Part shown: one piece after another, positions 1-9,900 of the stretch
Position numbering within the stretch: the stretch's first letter is position 1
Layout: the number at the start of each line of letters is the position of its first letter
DNA from: Acidobacteriota bacterium
GTDB lineage: Bacteria > Acidobacteriota > Terriglobia > Terriglobales > Acidobacteriaceae
Direction: 5' to 3'
Assembly (NCBI GenBank): GCA_021780315.1
Contig: JAJXYY010000018.1
Location: 124,001 to 188,000 of the forward strand
DNA length: 64,000 nt
Position numbers and translations under genes: made by a program
Notes under the pieces: generated by a model
Told to the model about the DNA's origin: nothing
The model's input: the letters and a program-made list of their open reading frames with translations, nothing else
Database searches by the model: none

Positions 1-203
1 GATGGGAAGTCTGAGCCATATAGGAGATGTAAACCGAAAACGGCAGCGGTAGCCTAAGTGCTACCAAAAGTATACGTCGTCCCTTCCGCCCCGGCCCCAC
101 CCAATAAGTCTGCAATGTTACAGATTCATCGTACGTTCGCAATTCCAGACAACCTTTGCGCTAACCTGACCTTGGATAGTTGCACCACAGAGAGGTTTTG
201 CAC
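1..203. other. Upstream region of phoB, no gene seen
   Basis: No coding frame is convincing here. A short inverted repeat, GGTAGC at 48-53 and GCTACC at 60-65, is followed by an A-rich stretch and could be an operator or the end of an upstream transcript. The segment ATGTAAACC near 27-35 resembles the 3' edge of the hairpin repeats found at 29.9 and 31.5 kb, so a degenerate copy may lie here. GTAACATT (complement of 114-121) also occurs in the Pho-box-like region before pstS. Confidence 0.35.
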
Positions 204-902
204 TTGAATCAGACGATCTTTGTTCTCGAAGACGACGCCGATATCTCCCGCTTAGTTCAGTACCACTTGGAAAGTGCAGGGTTTACCGTTCGCCCCTATC
301 TCGCCATCAACCAGATCCTCTCCGATGCCGAACGCCAGCCACCCGCCCTCTTCCTGCTCGACATCATGGTCCCCGGCGGTGATGGCCTCGACCTCTGCCG
401 CCGCCTCCGCCAGAACCCCACCCTCAGTGTGGTCCCCATCATCTTCCTTACTGCCCGCGCAGCCGAAAACGACCGCGTCCAGGGACTCGAACTCGGTGCT
501 GACGACTACATCACCAAGCCCTTCGCCACCCGCGAACTCGTCGCCCGCGTCAAAGCCGTCCTCCGTCGCTTCGAGCGTCCCACCACTCCTTCCATCGTCA
601 AGTTTGAAGATATCGAGATCGACGCCGGCGCCATGCAACTCCGTGTCAACGGACAACTTGTCACCACCACCGCTACCGAGTTCCGCCTCCTCGACTATCT
701 GGTCCGCCATCCCGGCCGAGTCTTCAGCCGAGACCACCTCCTCGACGCCGTCTGGGGCGACGCACGCTTCGTCACCCCCCGGTCCGTCGATGTCTACGTC
801 CGTCGCATCCGAGAAAAAATTGAAGTCGATGCCGAGACCCCGCGCTATCTTAAAACCATGCGCGGAGCAGGGTATCGCTTCGAAATGCCCAAAACCGCCT
901 AA
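204..902 (+). CDS. phoB: PhoB-type response regulator of the phosphate regulon
   Basis: Two-component response regulator that, when phosphorylated by PhoR, would activate phosphate-starvation genes. Residues 1-120 form a receiver domain with the acidic pair E9/D10/D11, the phosphoacceptor D53 (LLDIM), T83 (FLTAR) and K105 (YITKPF). Residues about 130-230 form an OmpR/PhoB winged-helix DNA-binding domain (TPRSVDVYVRRIREK). I chose TTG at 204 because AGAGAGG at 189-195 sits 8 bases upstream; in-frame TTGs at 180 and 198 are possible but less well spaced. The kinase gene follows after 50 bases and the pst genes come next, which supports the PhoB assignment over a generic OmpR-family regulator. 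Confidence 0.93.
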   Translation: MNQTIFVLEDDADISRLVQYHLESAGFTVRPYLAINQILSDAERQPPALFLLDIMVPGGDGLDLCRRLRQNPTLSVVPIIFLTARAAENDRVQGLELGADDYITKPFATRELVARVKAVLRRFERPTTPSIVKFEDIEIDAGAMQLRVNGQLVTTTATEFRLLDYLVRHPGRVFSRDHLLDAVWGDARFVTPRSVDVYVRRIREKIEVDAETPRYLKTMRGAGYRFEMPKTA

Positions 903-952
903 CCGGACCGCCCAGCTCCACGCGTTCCGCGAGTTGCAATTCAGGTGCGACA

Positions 953-2323
953 TTGACCCGTAGTCTCTTCTTCTCCTTCTTCCTGCGCATGACTGTCGCC
1001 TTGGCGTTCGTCGCCGTCATGCGCGTCTGGTTCACCCCCTACGGGTGGATCCCCGGCATCACCCTCGTCATCCTCTGGGCCGCCGTCAACGCCCTCCTCC
1101 TTGCACGATCCGTCCGCCAGAACATCACACAGCTCCAGACCTCCACCGCCGCCATCGCCGACCGTCCAGTCGCACTGCTCGACCAGAAATTCCAGGACTT
1201 CGACGGCCTCGCCCGCGCCATCTCCGTCGTCTCCTCCCACGTCGAACACGTCCTCGCCGAAGCCGCCGAAAGCCGTAACGAACTCGTCGCCATGATCGAC
1301 AGCATGCAGGATGCCGTCGTCGCCGTCGATCAGGCCGGACGCATCCAGTGGACCAACCAGCGCATGCAGCGCCTCATCCCCGGTGCTTCCGTCAGCAGTT
1401 CTGTCCGTGTAGGCCACGCACTCGTCCAAACCATCCGCGACCCGGACGTCCTCCAGTGCGTCCGCACCGCGCTCGACCAGCGCATCGTCGTCGAACGCCG
1501 GTCCACCACCCTCCTCCCCGGTCGCATCTTCGAAGTCAACGCCGCGCCCATGCCCGGCGGTGGAGCAGTCGCCGTCCTCCACGACATCACCCGCATCGAG
1601 CAGGTCGAGCGCACCCAGCGTGACTTCGTCGCCAACGTCTCCCACGAACTCCGTACCCCGCTTACCTCCATCACCGGATACGTTGAAACCCTCCTCGACC
1701 ACGAGACCTCCCTCAGCCCTCAGGCCCGCGAATTCCTCGAAACCATCCATAAAAACGCCACCCGCATGAACCGTCTCACTGAAGACCTCCTCATGATGGC
1801 CCGCGTCGAATCCTCCGAGCAGGAACTCCACCCCGCCCCCATCCCCGCCGACATCCTCATCCGCGATGCCGTAAACGCCATGAAAGGTCTCGTCCACGAC
1901 ACCGACGCCGTCCTCGAGATCGGCACCACCACCTCCTGCCTGGTCCTCGCTGACTTCGACGCCATAGTCCAGGTCCTCAGCAACCTCATCGAAAACGCAG
2001 TCAAATACGGTCAGGCCCGCGGCGAGTCCCACGCCCGCGTCATCGTCAGTGCCCGCGAGTTGACCGACCCCATCCAGGCCGTCGAGTTCTGTGTCCGCGA
2101 CTTCGGCCAGGGAATCCCGTTTGAGCATCTCAACCGCATCTTCGAGCGCTTCTACCGTGTAGATAAAGCCCGCTCCCGCGAGTCCGGTGGCACCGGCCTC
2201 GGCCTCGCCATTGCCCGCCATATGGTGCAAACCCACGGCGGAACCATCCGCGCCGAAAGTGAACTCAACATCGGCAGCACCTTCCTCTTCACCCTCCCCA
2301 AGGCCAACGCTCCCAGTGAATAG
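953..2323 (+). CDS. phoR: PhoR-type phosphate-sensing histidine kinase
   Basis: Inner-membrane sensor kinase, expected to phosphorylate PhoB when phosphate is low. Two N-terminal membrane segments (about residues 5-20 and 30-50) are separated by only a few residues, as in PhoR, which senses through PstSCAB-PhoU rather than a periplasmic domain. A HAMP-like linker and a PAS domain (about 110-215) precede the HisKA motif NVSHELRTPLTSI with phosphorylatable H231, then a HATPase domain with the N box (NLIENAVKYG), G1 (DFGQGI) and G2 (GGTGLGLAI). The start is TTG at 953. Its length of 456 residues is normal for the family. Confidence 0.93.
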   Translation: MTRSLFFSFFLRMTVALAFVAVMRVWFTPYGWIPGITLVILWAAVNALLLARSVRQNITQLQTSTAAIADRPVALLDQKFQDFDGLARAISVVSSHVEHVLAEAAESRNELVAMIDSMQDAVVAVDQAGRIQWTNQRMQRLIPGASVSSSVRVGHALVQTIRDPDVLQCVRTALDQRIVVERRSTTLLPGRIFEVNAAPMPGGGAVAVLHDITRIEQVERTQRDFVANVSHELRTPLTSITGYVETLLDHETSLSPQAREFLETIHKNATRMNRLTEDLLMMARVESSEQELHPAPIPADILIRDAVNAMKGLVHDTDAVLEIGTTTSCLVLADFDAIVQVLSNLIENAVKYGQARGESHARVIVSARELTDPIQAVEFCVRDFGQGIPFEHLNRIFERFYRVDKARSRESGGTGLGLAIARHMVQTHGGTIRAESELNIGSTFLFTLPKANAPSE

Positions 2324-2340
2324 TTAGGTTTATCGCCGTT

Positions 2341-2384
2341 TTCACTCGTATGTAACTTTCCCGTAACATTCCACCGTCACACTA
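2341..2384 (+). promoter_or_regulatory. Pho-box-like direct repeats before pstS
   Basis: Upstream of pstS, related pentamers recur at about helical spacing: TTCAC at 2341, GTAAC at 2352, GTAAC at 2363 and GTCAC at 2376, that is 11, 11 and 13 bases apart. PhoB is known to bind tandem 11-bp units containing TGTCA-like halves, so this is a likely PhoB operator. It is read from spacing and similarity only. Confidence 0.5.
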
Positions 2385-2412
2385 AAACTACCGAGATTTC
2401 CCAGGGGGACGT

Positions 2413-3420
2413 GTGAAACTGAAATACGTAGCAGCAGCTCTTCTCGCAGCAGCAACCGCAGGCGCCACCGCGCAAAACATCAACGGAGCAGGAGCAACCT
2501 TCCCCTATCCGATTTACTCCCGTTGGTTCAGCGAGTACAGCCAGTTGCACCCAAACGTCAAGATCAACTACCAGTCCATCGGCTCCGGCGGCGGTATCCG
2601 CCAGGTCACCGAAGGTACCGTTGACTTTGGTGCCTCAGACGGCCCCATGAACGACGATCAACTCCGGTCAGCCAAGGTCAAGGTCATGCACATCCCCACC
2701 GTCCTCGGAGCGGTTGTTCCCGTCTACAACATCCCCGGAGTCAACAAGGACCTCAACTTCTCCGGTGACGTCATCGCCGACATCTATCTCGGCAAAATCG
2801 CCAAATGGAACGATCCCCGCATCGCCAAGGATAACCCCGGCGTCAGCCTCCCCGATAAGTCCATCCTCCCCGTCTATCGCTCTGACGGCAGCGGCACCAC
2901 CTACATCTTCACCGACTATCTCAGCAAGGTCAGTGCGGACTGGCAGACCAAGGTTGGCAAGAATACCTCCGTCAAGTGGCCCGCAGGCATCGGCCAGAAG
3001 GGTAACGAAGGCGTCGCCGGAATGGTTCGCCAGTCGCCCTACTCCTTCGGCTACGTCGAATTGATCTACGCCGTCCAGAACAAGATGTCCTACGGCTCCG
3101 TCAAGAACGCCGCTGGCAAGTATCTCCGCGCAACCACCGAGGGCGTCACTGCCGCCGCCGCTGCTTCCGCCAAGACCATGCCCGCAGACTACCGCGTCTC
3201 CATCACCAACGCGCCCGGAGCAACCTCTTATCCCATCTCCAGCTTCACCTGGTTCCTCATCCCCACCCACTCCGCCGATGCCAACAAAGCAAAGGCCCTC
3301 GCGGAGTTCCTCGGTTGGATGTTGGATCACGGCGAAGCCGAGGCTGCAGGTATGAGCTATGCACCGCTTCCTAAGCCGGTGCAGGACATGGTTCGCAAGT
3401 CCATCGCTCAGGTCAAGTAG
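2413..3420 (+). CDS. pstS: Periplasmic phosphate-binding protein PstS
   Basis: High-affinity phosphate-binding subunit of the Pst ABC importer. The 335-residue protein has a signal peptide (about residues 1-20, ending ATAGATAQ) and the PstS fold with the phosphate-contact signatures GAGATFPYPIYSRW near the mature N terminus and RSDGSGTTYIFTDYL in the middle. The start is GTG at 2413, preceded by AGGGGG. A Pho-box-like repeat lies just upstream and a strong hairpin follows the stop, an arrangement that usually lets pstS be made in excess over the membrane subunits. Confidence 0.96.
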   Translation: MKLKYVAAALLAAATAGATAQNINGAGATFPYPIYSRWFSEYSQLHPNVKINYQSIGSGGGIRQVTEGTVDFGASDGPMNDDQLRSAKVKVMHIPTVLGAVVPVYNIPGVNKDLNFSGDVIADIYLGKIAKWNDPRIAKDNPGVSLPDKSILPVYRSDGSGTTYIFTDYLSKVSADWQTKVGKNTSVKWPAGIGQKGNEGVAGMVRQSPYSFGYVELIYAVQNKMSYGSVKNAAGKYLRATTEGVTAAAAASAKTMPADYRVSITNAPGATSYPISSFTWFLIPTHSADANKAKALAEFLGWMLDHGEAEAAGMSYAPLPKPVQDMVRKSIAQVK

Positions 3421-3426
3421 TTCCAC

Positions 3427-3467
3427 GCGCCGCAGGGGCCAGTCATATAGACTGGCCCCTGCGGCGC
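3427..3467 (+). terminator. Strong hairpin between pstS and pstC
   Basis: A perfect 18-bp inverted repeat (arms 3427-3444 and 3450-3467) closes on a 5-base loop, ATATA. No long T tract follows, only CTTC, so it is better read as a partial terminator or mRNA-stabilising hairpin than as a full stop. Its place just after pstS suggests it sets the excess of PstS over PstCAB. Confidence 0.7.
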
Positions 3468-3537
3468 TTCAATACTGTCTCGCCTCCTGAGTTAGCCCAG
3501 CACGGCCATCACACGGAAACTGGCCAGGAAGTACATC

Positions 3538-4611
3538 GTGCCCCCTATTCCAATGACGACTGATCCTGAACCGCGGTCCTCCATGCAGACGTCCAACCTG
3601 GCGCCTGCAGTTTTTGTTGCAGACCCTCACGCCGTGCAGATCCGTACGGTTGAACCTTCCCCCGTCCGGGCCTTCCTCAACGCACGCGGTAGCGGCAAAC
3701 TGGCCGATGGCAGCTTTGCCGCCGTCATGATGCTCTGTGCCTGCAGCATCTTCGCCATCGTCCTCTTCATCTTCAGCATCCTCATCCTCCGCTCCAAACT
3801 CAGCCTCGTCGCCTTCGGCTGGAAGTTCTTCACCCGTCAGGCCTGGGACCCCGTCAGCGGCGACTTCGGTGCACTCCCCTTTATCTACGGCACTCTGGCA
3901 ACTTCATTCCTGGCACTGCTCATCGCCGTCCCCCTCGCCCTCGGCGTCGCCGTCTTCCTCACCGAACTCTGCCCCAAGCCCCTCCGCGGACCGATCTCCT
4001 TTCTCACTGAACTCCTCGCCGCCATCCCCAGCGTCGTCTACGGCCTCTGGGCGGTCTTCGTGCTCGTCCCGCTCATGCGCGACGTCCTCGGTCCATTCCT
4101 ATACAAAACCCTCGGCTGGACCGGCTTCTTTGAAGGCACTAACTTCGGCGTCGGCATGCTCACTGCCGGCATCATCCTCGCCATCATGATCCTGCCCATC
4201 ATCTCCTCGCTCACCCGCGACATCATGACCGCCGTCCCCAACAGCCAGCGCGAAGGCGTACTCGCCCTCGGGGCCACCCGCTGGGAGATGATTCGCATCG
4301 GCGTCCTCCGCAACTCTCGCATCGGCATCGTCGGTGCCATCATGCTCGGTCTAGGCCGCGCCCTCGGAGAGACCATGGCCGTCACCATGGTCATCGGCAA
4401 CCACCCCGAGATCAACAAATCGCTCTTCGCTCCCGGCTACACCCTCGCCAGCGTCATCGCCAACGAGTTCTCCGAGGCCACCGGCGACCTCTACCTCAGC
4501 GCCCTCATCGAGATTGGCCTCGCACTCTTCCTCGTCACCATCGTCGTCAACGCCATCGCCCGCCTCATGGTCTGGGCCGTCACCCGCGGCGCACCGGCAA
4601 GGGTGGCCTGA
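3538..4611 (+). CDS. pstC: Phosphate ABC transporter permease PstC
   Basis: Inner-membrane permease half of the Pst importer. The 357-residue protein starts at GTG 3538 with AGGAAG 6 bases upstream, has an N-terminal cytoplasmic stretch of about 55 residues, then about six membrane segments. The binding-protein-dependent transport (EAA-like) loop is visible near residues 230-255 (ALGATRWEMIRIGVLRN), followed by ALGETMAVTMVIGN. It pairs with PstA, whose gene begins 6 bases after the stop. Confidence 0.95.
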   Translation: MPPIPMTTDPEPRSSMQTSNLAPAVFVADPHAVQIRTVEPSPVRAFLNARGSGKLADGSFAAVMMLCACSIFAIVLFIFSILILRSKLSLVAFGWKFFTRQAWDPVSGDFGALPFIYGTLATSFLALLIAVPLALGVAVFLTELCPKPLRGPISFLTELLAAIPSVVYGLWAVFVLVPLMRDVLGPFLYKTLGWTGFFEGTNFGVGMLTAGIILAIMILPIISSLTRDIMTAVPNSQREGVLALGATRWEMIRIGVLRNSRIGIVGAIMLGLGRALGETMAVTMVIGNHPEINKSLFAPGYTLASVIANEFSEATGDLYLSALIEIGLALFLVTIVVNAIARLMVWAVTRGAPARVA

Positions 4612-4616
4612 TTCCC

Positions 4617-5525
4617 ATGAGCTATCAACCCATCCACCAGCCGCCCCCCATGGACTTTCGCTCAAAATCCATGCGCCTCAATACCCTCCGCCGTTCGGTG
4701 ATGAACCACCTGATCACCGCCCTCTCCATCCTCGCCACCCTGCTGGTCATCGCACCGCTGGTCGCCATCTTGGCCTACCTCATCTACAAAGGTGCCAGCT
4801 CGCTCAACCTCGCCTTCTTCACCCACATCCCGGCACCTGTCGGTGAGCCCGGAGGTGGCATGGCCAACTCCATCGTCGGCTCAGGAATTATCCTCGGACT
4901 CTCCAGTCTCATGGGTGTTCCCATCGGCATCGCCGCCGGAGTCTACCTCGCCGAATTCGGCCGCGGAACCCTCCTCGCCAACGCCGTCCGCTTTACCGCC
5001 GACGTCCTCAATGGCGTCCCGTCCATCGTCATGGGCATCGCCATCTACTCCCTCGTAGTCATGCAGCAAAAACACTTCTCCGCCCTCGCCGGAGGTGTCG
5101 CCCTCGCCATCATGATGGTTCCCACCATCACCCGCACCACCGAGGAGATGCTGGCCACTGTCCCCCACGCCATCCGCGAAGCCGCCCTCGGCCTCGGTGT
5201 CCCAAAATGGCGGACAGCCATCTCCGTCAGCCTGCGCACCGCCTCTCCAGGCATCATCACCGGCTGCATGCTCGCCTTCGCCCGCGTCGCCGGTGAGACA
5301 GCACCCCTCCTCTTCACCGCCTTCGGCAACCAGTTCTGGAGCTTCAAGCTCAATGAGCCCATCGCGGCCCTCCCCCTCCAGATCTTCGTCTACGCCATCT
5401 CCCCCTACGACGAGTGGCATCGACTCGCCTGGGCCGGCGCTCTCGTCCTCATCGTCCTTATCATGGTCTCAGTCACGCTCGTCCGCATCGTTGCCAATCG
5501 CGGCGTACTCAAAGGAGCAAGCTAG
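4617..5525 (+). CDS. pstA: Phosphate ABC transporter permease PstA
   Basis: Second permease subunit of the Pst importer. The 302-residue protein has about six membrane segments; the EAA-like loop that contacts the ATPase is [15 protein letters not shown] near residues 190-210, and the family signature [13 protein letters not shown] follows. ATG at 4617 lies 6 bases after the pstC stop, and the stop codon overlaps the pstB start, so the permeases and the ATPase are translationally coupled. Confidence 0.95.
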   Translation: MSYQPIHQPPPMDFRSKSMRLNTLRRSVMNHLITALSILATLLVIAPLVAILAYLIYKGASSLNLAFFTHIPAPVGEPGGGMANSIVGSGIILGLSSLMGVPIGIAAGVYLAEFGRGTLLANAVRFTADVLNGVPSIVMGIAIYSLVVMQQKHFSALAGGVALAIMMVPTITRTTEEMLATVPHAIREAALGLGVPKWRTAISVSLRTASPGIITGCMLAFARVAGETAPLLFTAFGNQFWSFKLNEPIAALPLQIFVYAISPYDEWHRLAWAGALVLIVLIMVSVTLVRIVANRGVLKGAS

Positions 5526-6283
5526 TGGGTGTCGGTATTCAGGTTGAGAATCTAAACGCGTGGTACGGGTCCACACACACCTTGCAGGACATCAACCTGC
5601 ATATCCCCGCCAATCACGCCACCGCCCTCATCGGCCCCTCCGGTTGCGGCAAGTCCACCTTCGTCCGCTGCCTCAATCGCATGCACGAGACCAACCCCAT
5701 CGCCCGCGCCACCGGCGTCATCAAAATGGGCGACCTGGACATCTACAAAGACGCTTCCCCCGTCGAAATACGCCGCCGGGTCGGCATGGTCTTCCAGAGA
5801 CCCAATCCGTTTCCCACCATGTCCATCTACGACAATGTCGCCAGCGGACTCAAACTCAACGGCTTCCGCAACCGCCGCATCCTCGACGAAACCGTAGAGC
5901 GGTCCCTCAAGCAGGCAGCCCTCTGGGAAGAGGTCAAAGACGACCTCAAAAAGAAGTCCGGTGCCAGCCTCTCCGGTGGCCAGCAGCAGCGCATGTGCAT
6001 CGCCCGCGCCCTCGCCGTCGATCCCGAGGTCCTGCTCATGGACGAGCCCGCCTCCGCACTCGATCCCGTCTCCACCTCCAAGATCGAAGACCTCATCTTC
6101 CAGCTCAAAAGCCAATACACCATCGTCATCGTCACCCACAACATGCAGCAGGCCGCACGCGTCGCCGAAAACACCGGCTTCTTCCTCAACGGAAAAATGG
6201 TAGAGTTCGACTCCACCCACAAGATCTTCACCAACCCCTCCGACAAGCGCACCGAAGACTACATCACTGGGAGGTTCGGCTGA
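5525..6283 (+). CDS. pstB: Phosphate ABC transporter ATP-binding protein PstB
   Basis: ATPase that powers phosphate import through PstCA. Walker A is GPSGCGKST, the ABC signature is LSGGQQQR, and Walker B is [12 protein letters not shown], with the switch histidine in VTHNMQQA. I place the start at GTG 5525, which shares one base with the pstA stop (TAGTG) and has AAAGGAG upstream; the frame is open further upstream (to 5414), but that part lies inside pstA. The resulting 252 residues match the usual PstB length of about 250-260. Confidence 0.95.
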   Translation: MGVGIQVENLNAWYGSTHTLQDINLHIPANHATALIGPSGCGKSTFVRCLNRMHETNPIARATGVIKMGDLDIYKDASPVEIRRRVGMVFQRPNPFPTMSIYDNVASGLKLNGFRNRRILDETVERSLKQAALWEEVKDDLKKKSGASLSGGQQQRMCIARALAVDPEVLLMDEPASALDPVSTSKIEDLIFQLKSQYTIVIVTHNMQQAARVAENTGFFLNGKMVEFDSTHKIFTNPSDKRTEDYITGRFG

Positions 6284-6945
6284 TGCGCGTCAAATTCCAT
6301 CAAAGTCTCGACGACCTCAAGGAAAAACTCCTCGTCATGGCAGGTATGGTCGAGCAGGCCATCCAGCGTTCCATCGAGGCCTACCGCACCCGCGACCTCT
6401 CCATCTGCGAACTCGTCCTCCGCTCCGAGCCCTCCATCAATCGCCTCGAACGCGAGATCGACCAGATGGCTCTCGACCTCCTCGCCATGGAGCAGCCCAT
6501 GGCCATCGACCTGCGCTTTATCCTCTCCGTCATCCGCATCAACGCCGACCTCGAGCGTGTCGGAGACCAGGCCGTCAACATCGCCGTCCGCGTCCGTGAG
6601 ATGGGAGCCTTTGCCAATATCGATCTCCCCGTCGACATCCCCAAGCTTGCCTCTCTCTCCTCCGCCATGGTGCGCAAAGCTCTCCAGGCCTTCATCGAAG
6701 CCGACGCCGACCTCGCCAGCTCCGTCCTCAAAATGGACGATCAGGTCGACGAGATGAACGACGCCGCCTTCTACGCGCTCAGCTCCCTCATTAAGGAGCG
6801 CCCCGAACTCACCCCCCAGTCCCTCAACGCCCTCATCATCGCCCGCAACCTCGAGCGCGTCGGCGACCACGCCACCAACATCGCGGAAGACGTCATCTTC
6901 TGGGTCCGCGGAGCCGACGTACGCCACCACACCACCCCGGCCTAA
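6283..6945 (+). CDS. phoU: Phosphate signalling protein PhoU
   Basis: Negative regulator linking PstSCAB to PhoR. The 220-residue protein is all-helical with the two PhoU repeats; the metal-cluster-type motifs ERVGDQAVNIA and ERVGDHATNIAED are both visible. ATG 6283 overlaps the pstB stop by one base (TGATG), so it is the last gene of the pst operon. Its stop codon overlaps the stop of the convergent nuclease gene, leaving no space for a terminator between the two transcripts. Confidence 0.95.
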   Translation: MRVKFHQSLDDLKEKLLVMAGMVEQAIQRSIEAYRTRDLSICELVLRSEPSINRLEREIDQMALDLLAMEQPMAIDLRFILSVIRINADLERVGDQAVNIAVRVREMGAFANIDLPVDIPKLASLSSAMVRKALQAFIEADADLASSVLKMDDQVDEMNDAAFYALSSLIKERPELTPQSLNALIIARNLERVGDHATNIAEDVIFWVRGADVRHHTTPA

Positions 6946-9900
6946 TCCGCCGCCGACATCGTCGTCGGCTTCCACCACACCATCTCCGCAAGCAGCGGAT
7001 AGTACAACCCCACCCGAATCTCCGCGCCCCTGCTCGCCAGCGCCCGCGCATACCCCTCCAGTTGCGGCCCGTACTTTGCCCGCTGCGCCTGCAGAAACTC
7101 CTCCACCGCGTCACCCCCCGGTGTCGTCGTCTTGTAGTCCACAATCCACAGGCAATCCGTCCCATCAGCCAACGGCTCAAACCCAGCCCGAAACAGCCGA
7201 TCCACCCGCACGCTGCTGCGCCGCTCCCGCCACGTCGTCAGGGCAAACTCCGTCGCGCCCTCGGCATGCGCCTCCAGCATCCACCGGCCAACCGCATCCC
7301 GCAGCGTTCGCTCCACCGCCACCCGTACTCGCCCCGCCTGCCGCTCCACCAGTCCTGGTGGCAGACCATCGCCCCGCAGCACCGCATGCATCCGCGGCTC
7401 CCAGCCGTCCATCTCCGCCAGCAACTCCTCCGCCTGGGCCCCCTGGCTCATCCGCTTCGCCGCCAACTCCAGAAAGCCATGCACCGCATTGCCAAACGAG
7501 CGTGCCGCAAACGAACCCTCGGGCCGTACAAAACTCGCACGCTCCCCCAGCCCATCCTCATCGCCACTCCACCGCCGCTCTGCGCCCAGTCCCTCTCCAA
7601 CCAGCCGCGCCTTAGCATCGAACCCCGCCGGCAGCCGCTGCAGCCGCACTCCAGTCCGCAACTCCACTCCAGCCTCCGCTGCCAGCGCGACCACCCCTGA
7701 CTCCTCCGGCATCGGCGTCAGCAACACCGGTCCTCGCTCCGGCAGATGCCGCTCTGCCGCCGGCCACGCCGCCTTCAGCAGACTGTTCGGCTCCACCACA
7801 ATGCTGCCGTCGTCCTTCTGCTTCGGCGCCGCAAATAGGTGCAACTCCTCCCGCGCCCGCGTACACAGCACATAGAACAACCGCTTCCGCTCCGCCGCCT
7901 CACGCACCGATTGCACGCTTCTCAGCCAGTCGTTCAGCGCCTGCGAGGCCTCCCCCTTGCCCGCAATCGGTGCCAGCACCACCGCTGCCGCCGTCTTGTC
8001 CTCCTGGTCAATCTCATTCCACGTCAGCAACTGCTTCTCCCCTGACGGAGCCTTCCGCTCCAGCCCCGGTACCAGCACCACATCCCACTCCAGCCCCTTC
8101 GCCTTGTGGATCGTCAGCAGCTCTACCGCTTCCGGCGAGGTCTCCGCCTCCGCATACAGCTTGCCCAACCGTTGCTGTAACAGTCCCGCGTCGATCTCCT
8201 CACCCTCCGCCTCGATCTCATCCAGCAGTTCGAAGTATCGCTCCGCATTGCCCCGTTCCGCCGTACTCAAATACGCATCGCCGCCCAGGGAGCGCCACGT
8301 CCGTTCCACCAGTTGCGCCGTCGTCAGCCGCGCCCGTTTCGCCCGCGCCGCCTGCAGCACAGGCCAAACCCGCATCAGTCGTGTACAACCGTCATCGCTC
8401 AGCAGGTGCCCCCGCTCTTCGATCAGCCGCTCAATCGCGCGTTCCACAAACTCCGTATCGTCCCCTCCCGCCAGTTGGTGCAGATCTTCCAGCGTCAGTC
8501 CGCACCACGGAGCCCGCAGCACCGCCAGCCAGGCCGTCCGGTCCGCCCCATGCAGCAGCGCCCGCGTCAGCGAAGTCAGATCCAGCACCTCCGGACGATC
8601 TCCTAGCGCATCGATCTCCACCGCTCGAAAGGGAACTGCGCCCTCACCATCATCCCGCTGCAGCGCCGCAACAATCTCCCGTAGATGGCTCCGCCCCCGC
8701 ACCAGCACCGCAATCCGCCACGGCTCATTCCGCTCCTTGCGCTGCGTCGGCAACGCCCGCGCCCGCCAGTCCTGCACTATCTGCCGCACCGTCTCCGCCT
8801 CCTCCCGCCGTTGCTCCTTGCGACTCATCGCCGAACCTCCGCCCGCGCCCGTACTGGACAAAGGATGGATGTGCCACATCACCCCATTCGGCGCTGCCTC
8901 CCCTCCGCGCACCCGCTCCCGTACCGCTTCGGCAGGTGCATACGGAATCTCGTCCACGTCCGCCATCTCGCTCACCTTCGGAAACAGCAGCGAAAACGCC
9001 GTGTTGAACTCCTCCACCAGCCCCCCCTGCGAGCGAAAGTTCGCCGTCAGACGTAGACTCTTTACCCGCATCTCCCCCAGTCGCTCCTCGCGCATCGTCC
9101 GCAGAAAACGCTCCACACGCGCCTGCCGAAACAGATAAATCGACTGCTTCGGATCACCCACCAGAAACACCGTCTGGCTCTGCCCATCCCAGCTCTGCGT
9201 CAGTCGTTCTATCAACTCATACTGGCTGGTCGACGTGTCCTGCATCTCGTCCACCAGCAGATGCCGCAGCTTCGTCCCCAGCGCACTCTCCAGATCCGCC
9301 GGCCCCTGATCGTTGCGCAGCGCCGTCCGCGCACGCAGTCCCACCTCCACCAGGTCGCACTCCCCCCGCTCCGCAAACACCAGTTGCAACTCCACCAGCG
9401 CCCGGCTCAACATCCGGAACAACGCCTTCGCTACCTCCCACTGTTCCATCGGATACGCCGCTGGCGGCAGCTTCAGCACCCGCTCTATCAGGCCCAGCAG
9501 ATCGTTCCGGTCTCGCACCTGGTCCACCAGCGCCGCCATCTGCTTCTTCTGTGCCGACGTCGATTCGAACTTTATCGTGTTCTTCGCAAAACTCTTCCGC
9601 CAGGTACCGCTGGAAGGCGTCACCAGCAGATGGATCAACCCGCGCCATCGCGCCTGCGCGTCCTCAGCCTCATCCCCCGGCATCCGGCCATCCGCGCACG
9701 CAGCCAGCGGATTCACCTCCGCCATGTACGGCTCCAGCCCCGCCAGCGAGGCCGCCATCGCCATCGCCTCCCGCACAAACGGCTTCGGCATCCCCTCAGC
9801 CAGCGGTCGCAAACCCGCCAGCACCGCCAGCTCCAGCGCTCGCTTCAACTGCGGCAGAACCGTCTCTTCCAGGTACGTCTCATCCAACTCCCCCGGCTGC

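Noticed and set aside
157-169. A 13-base word, TGCGCTAACCTGA, shared with 30120-30132 upstream of the Nramp gene
   Set aside because: Both sites are upstream of genes, but a match of this length is expected by chance in a 64-kb window of biased composition.
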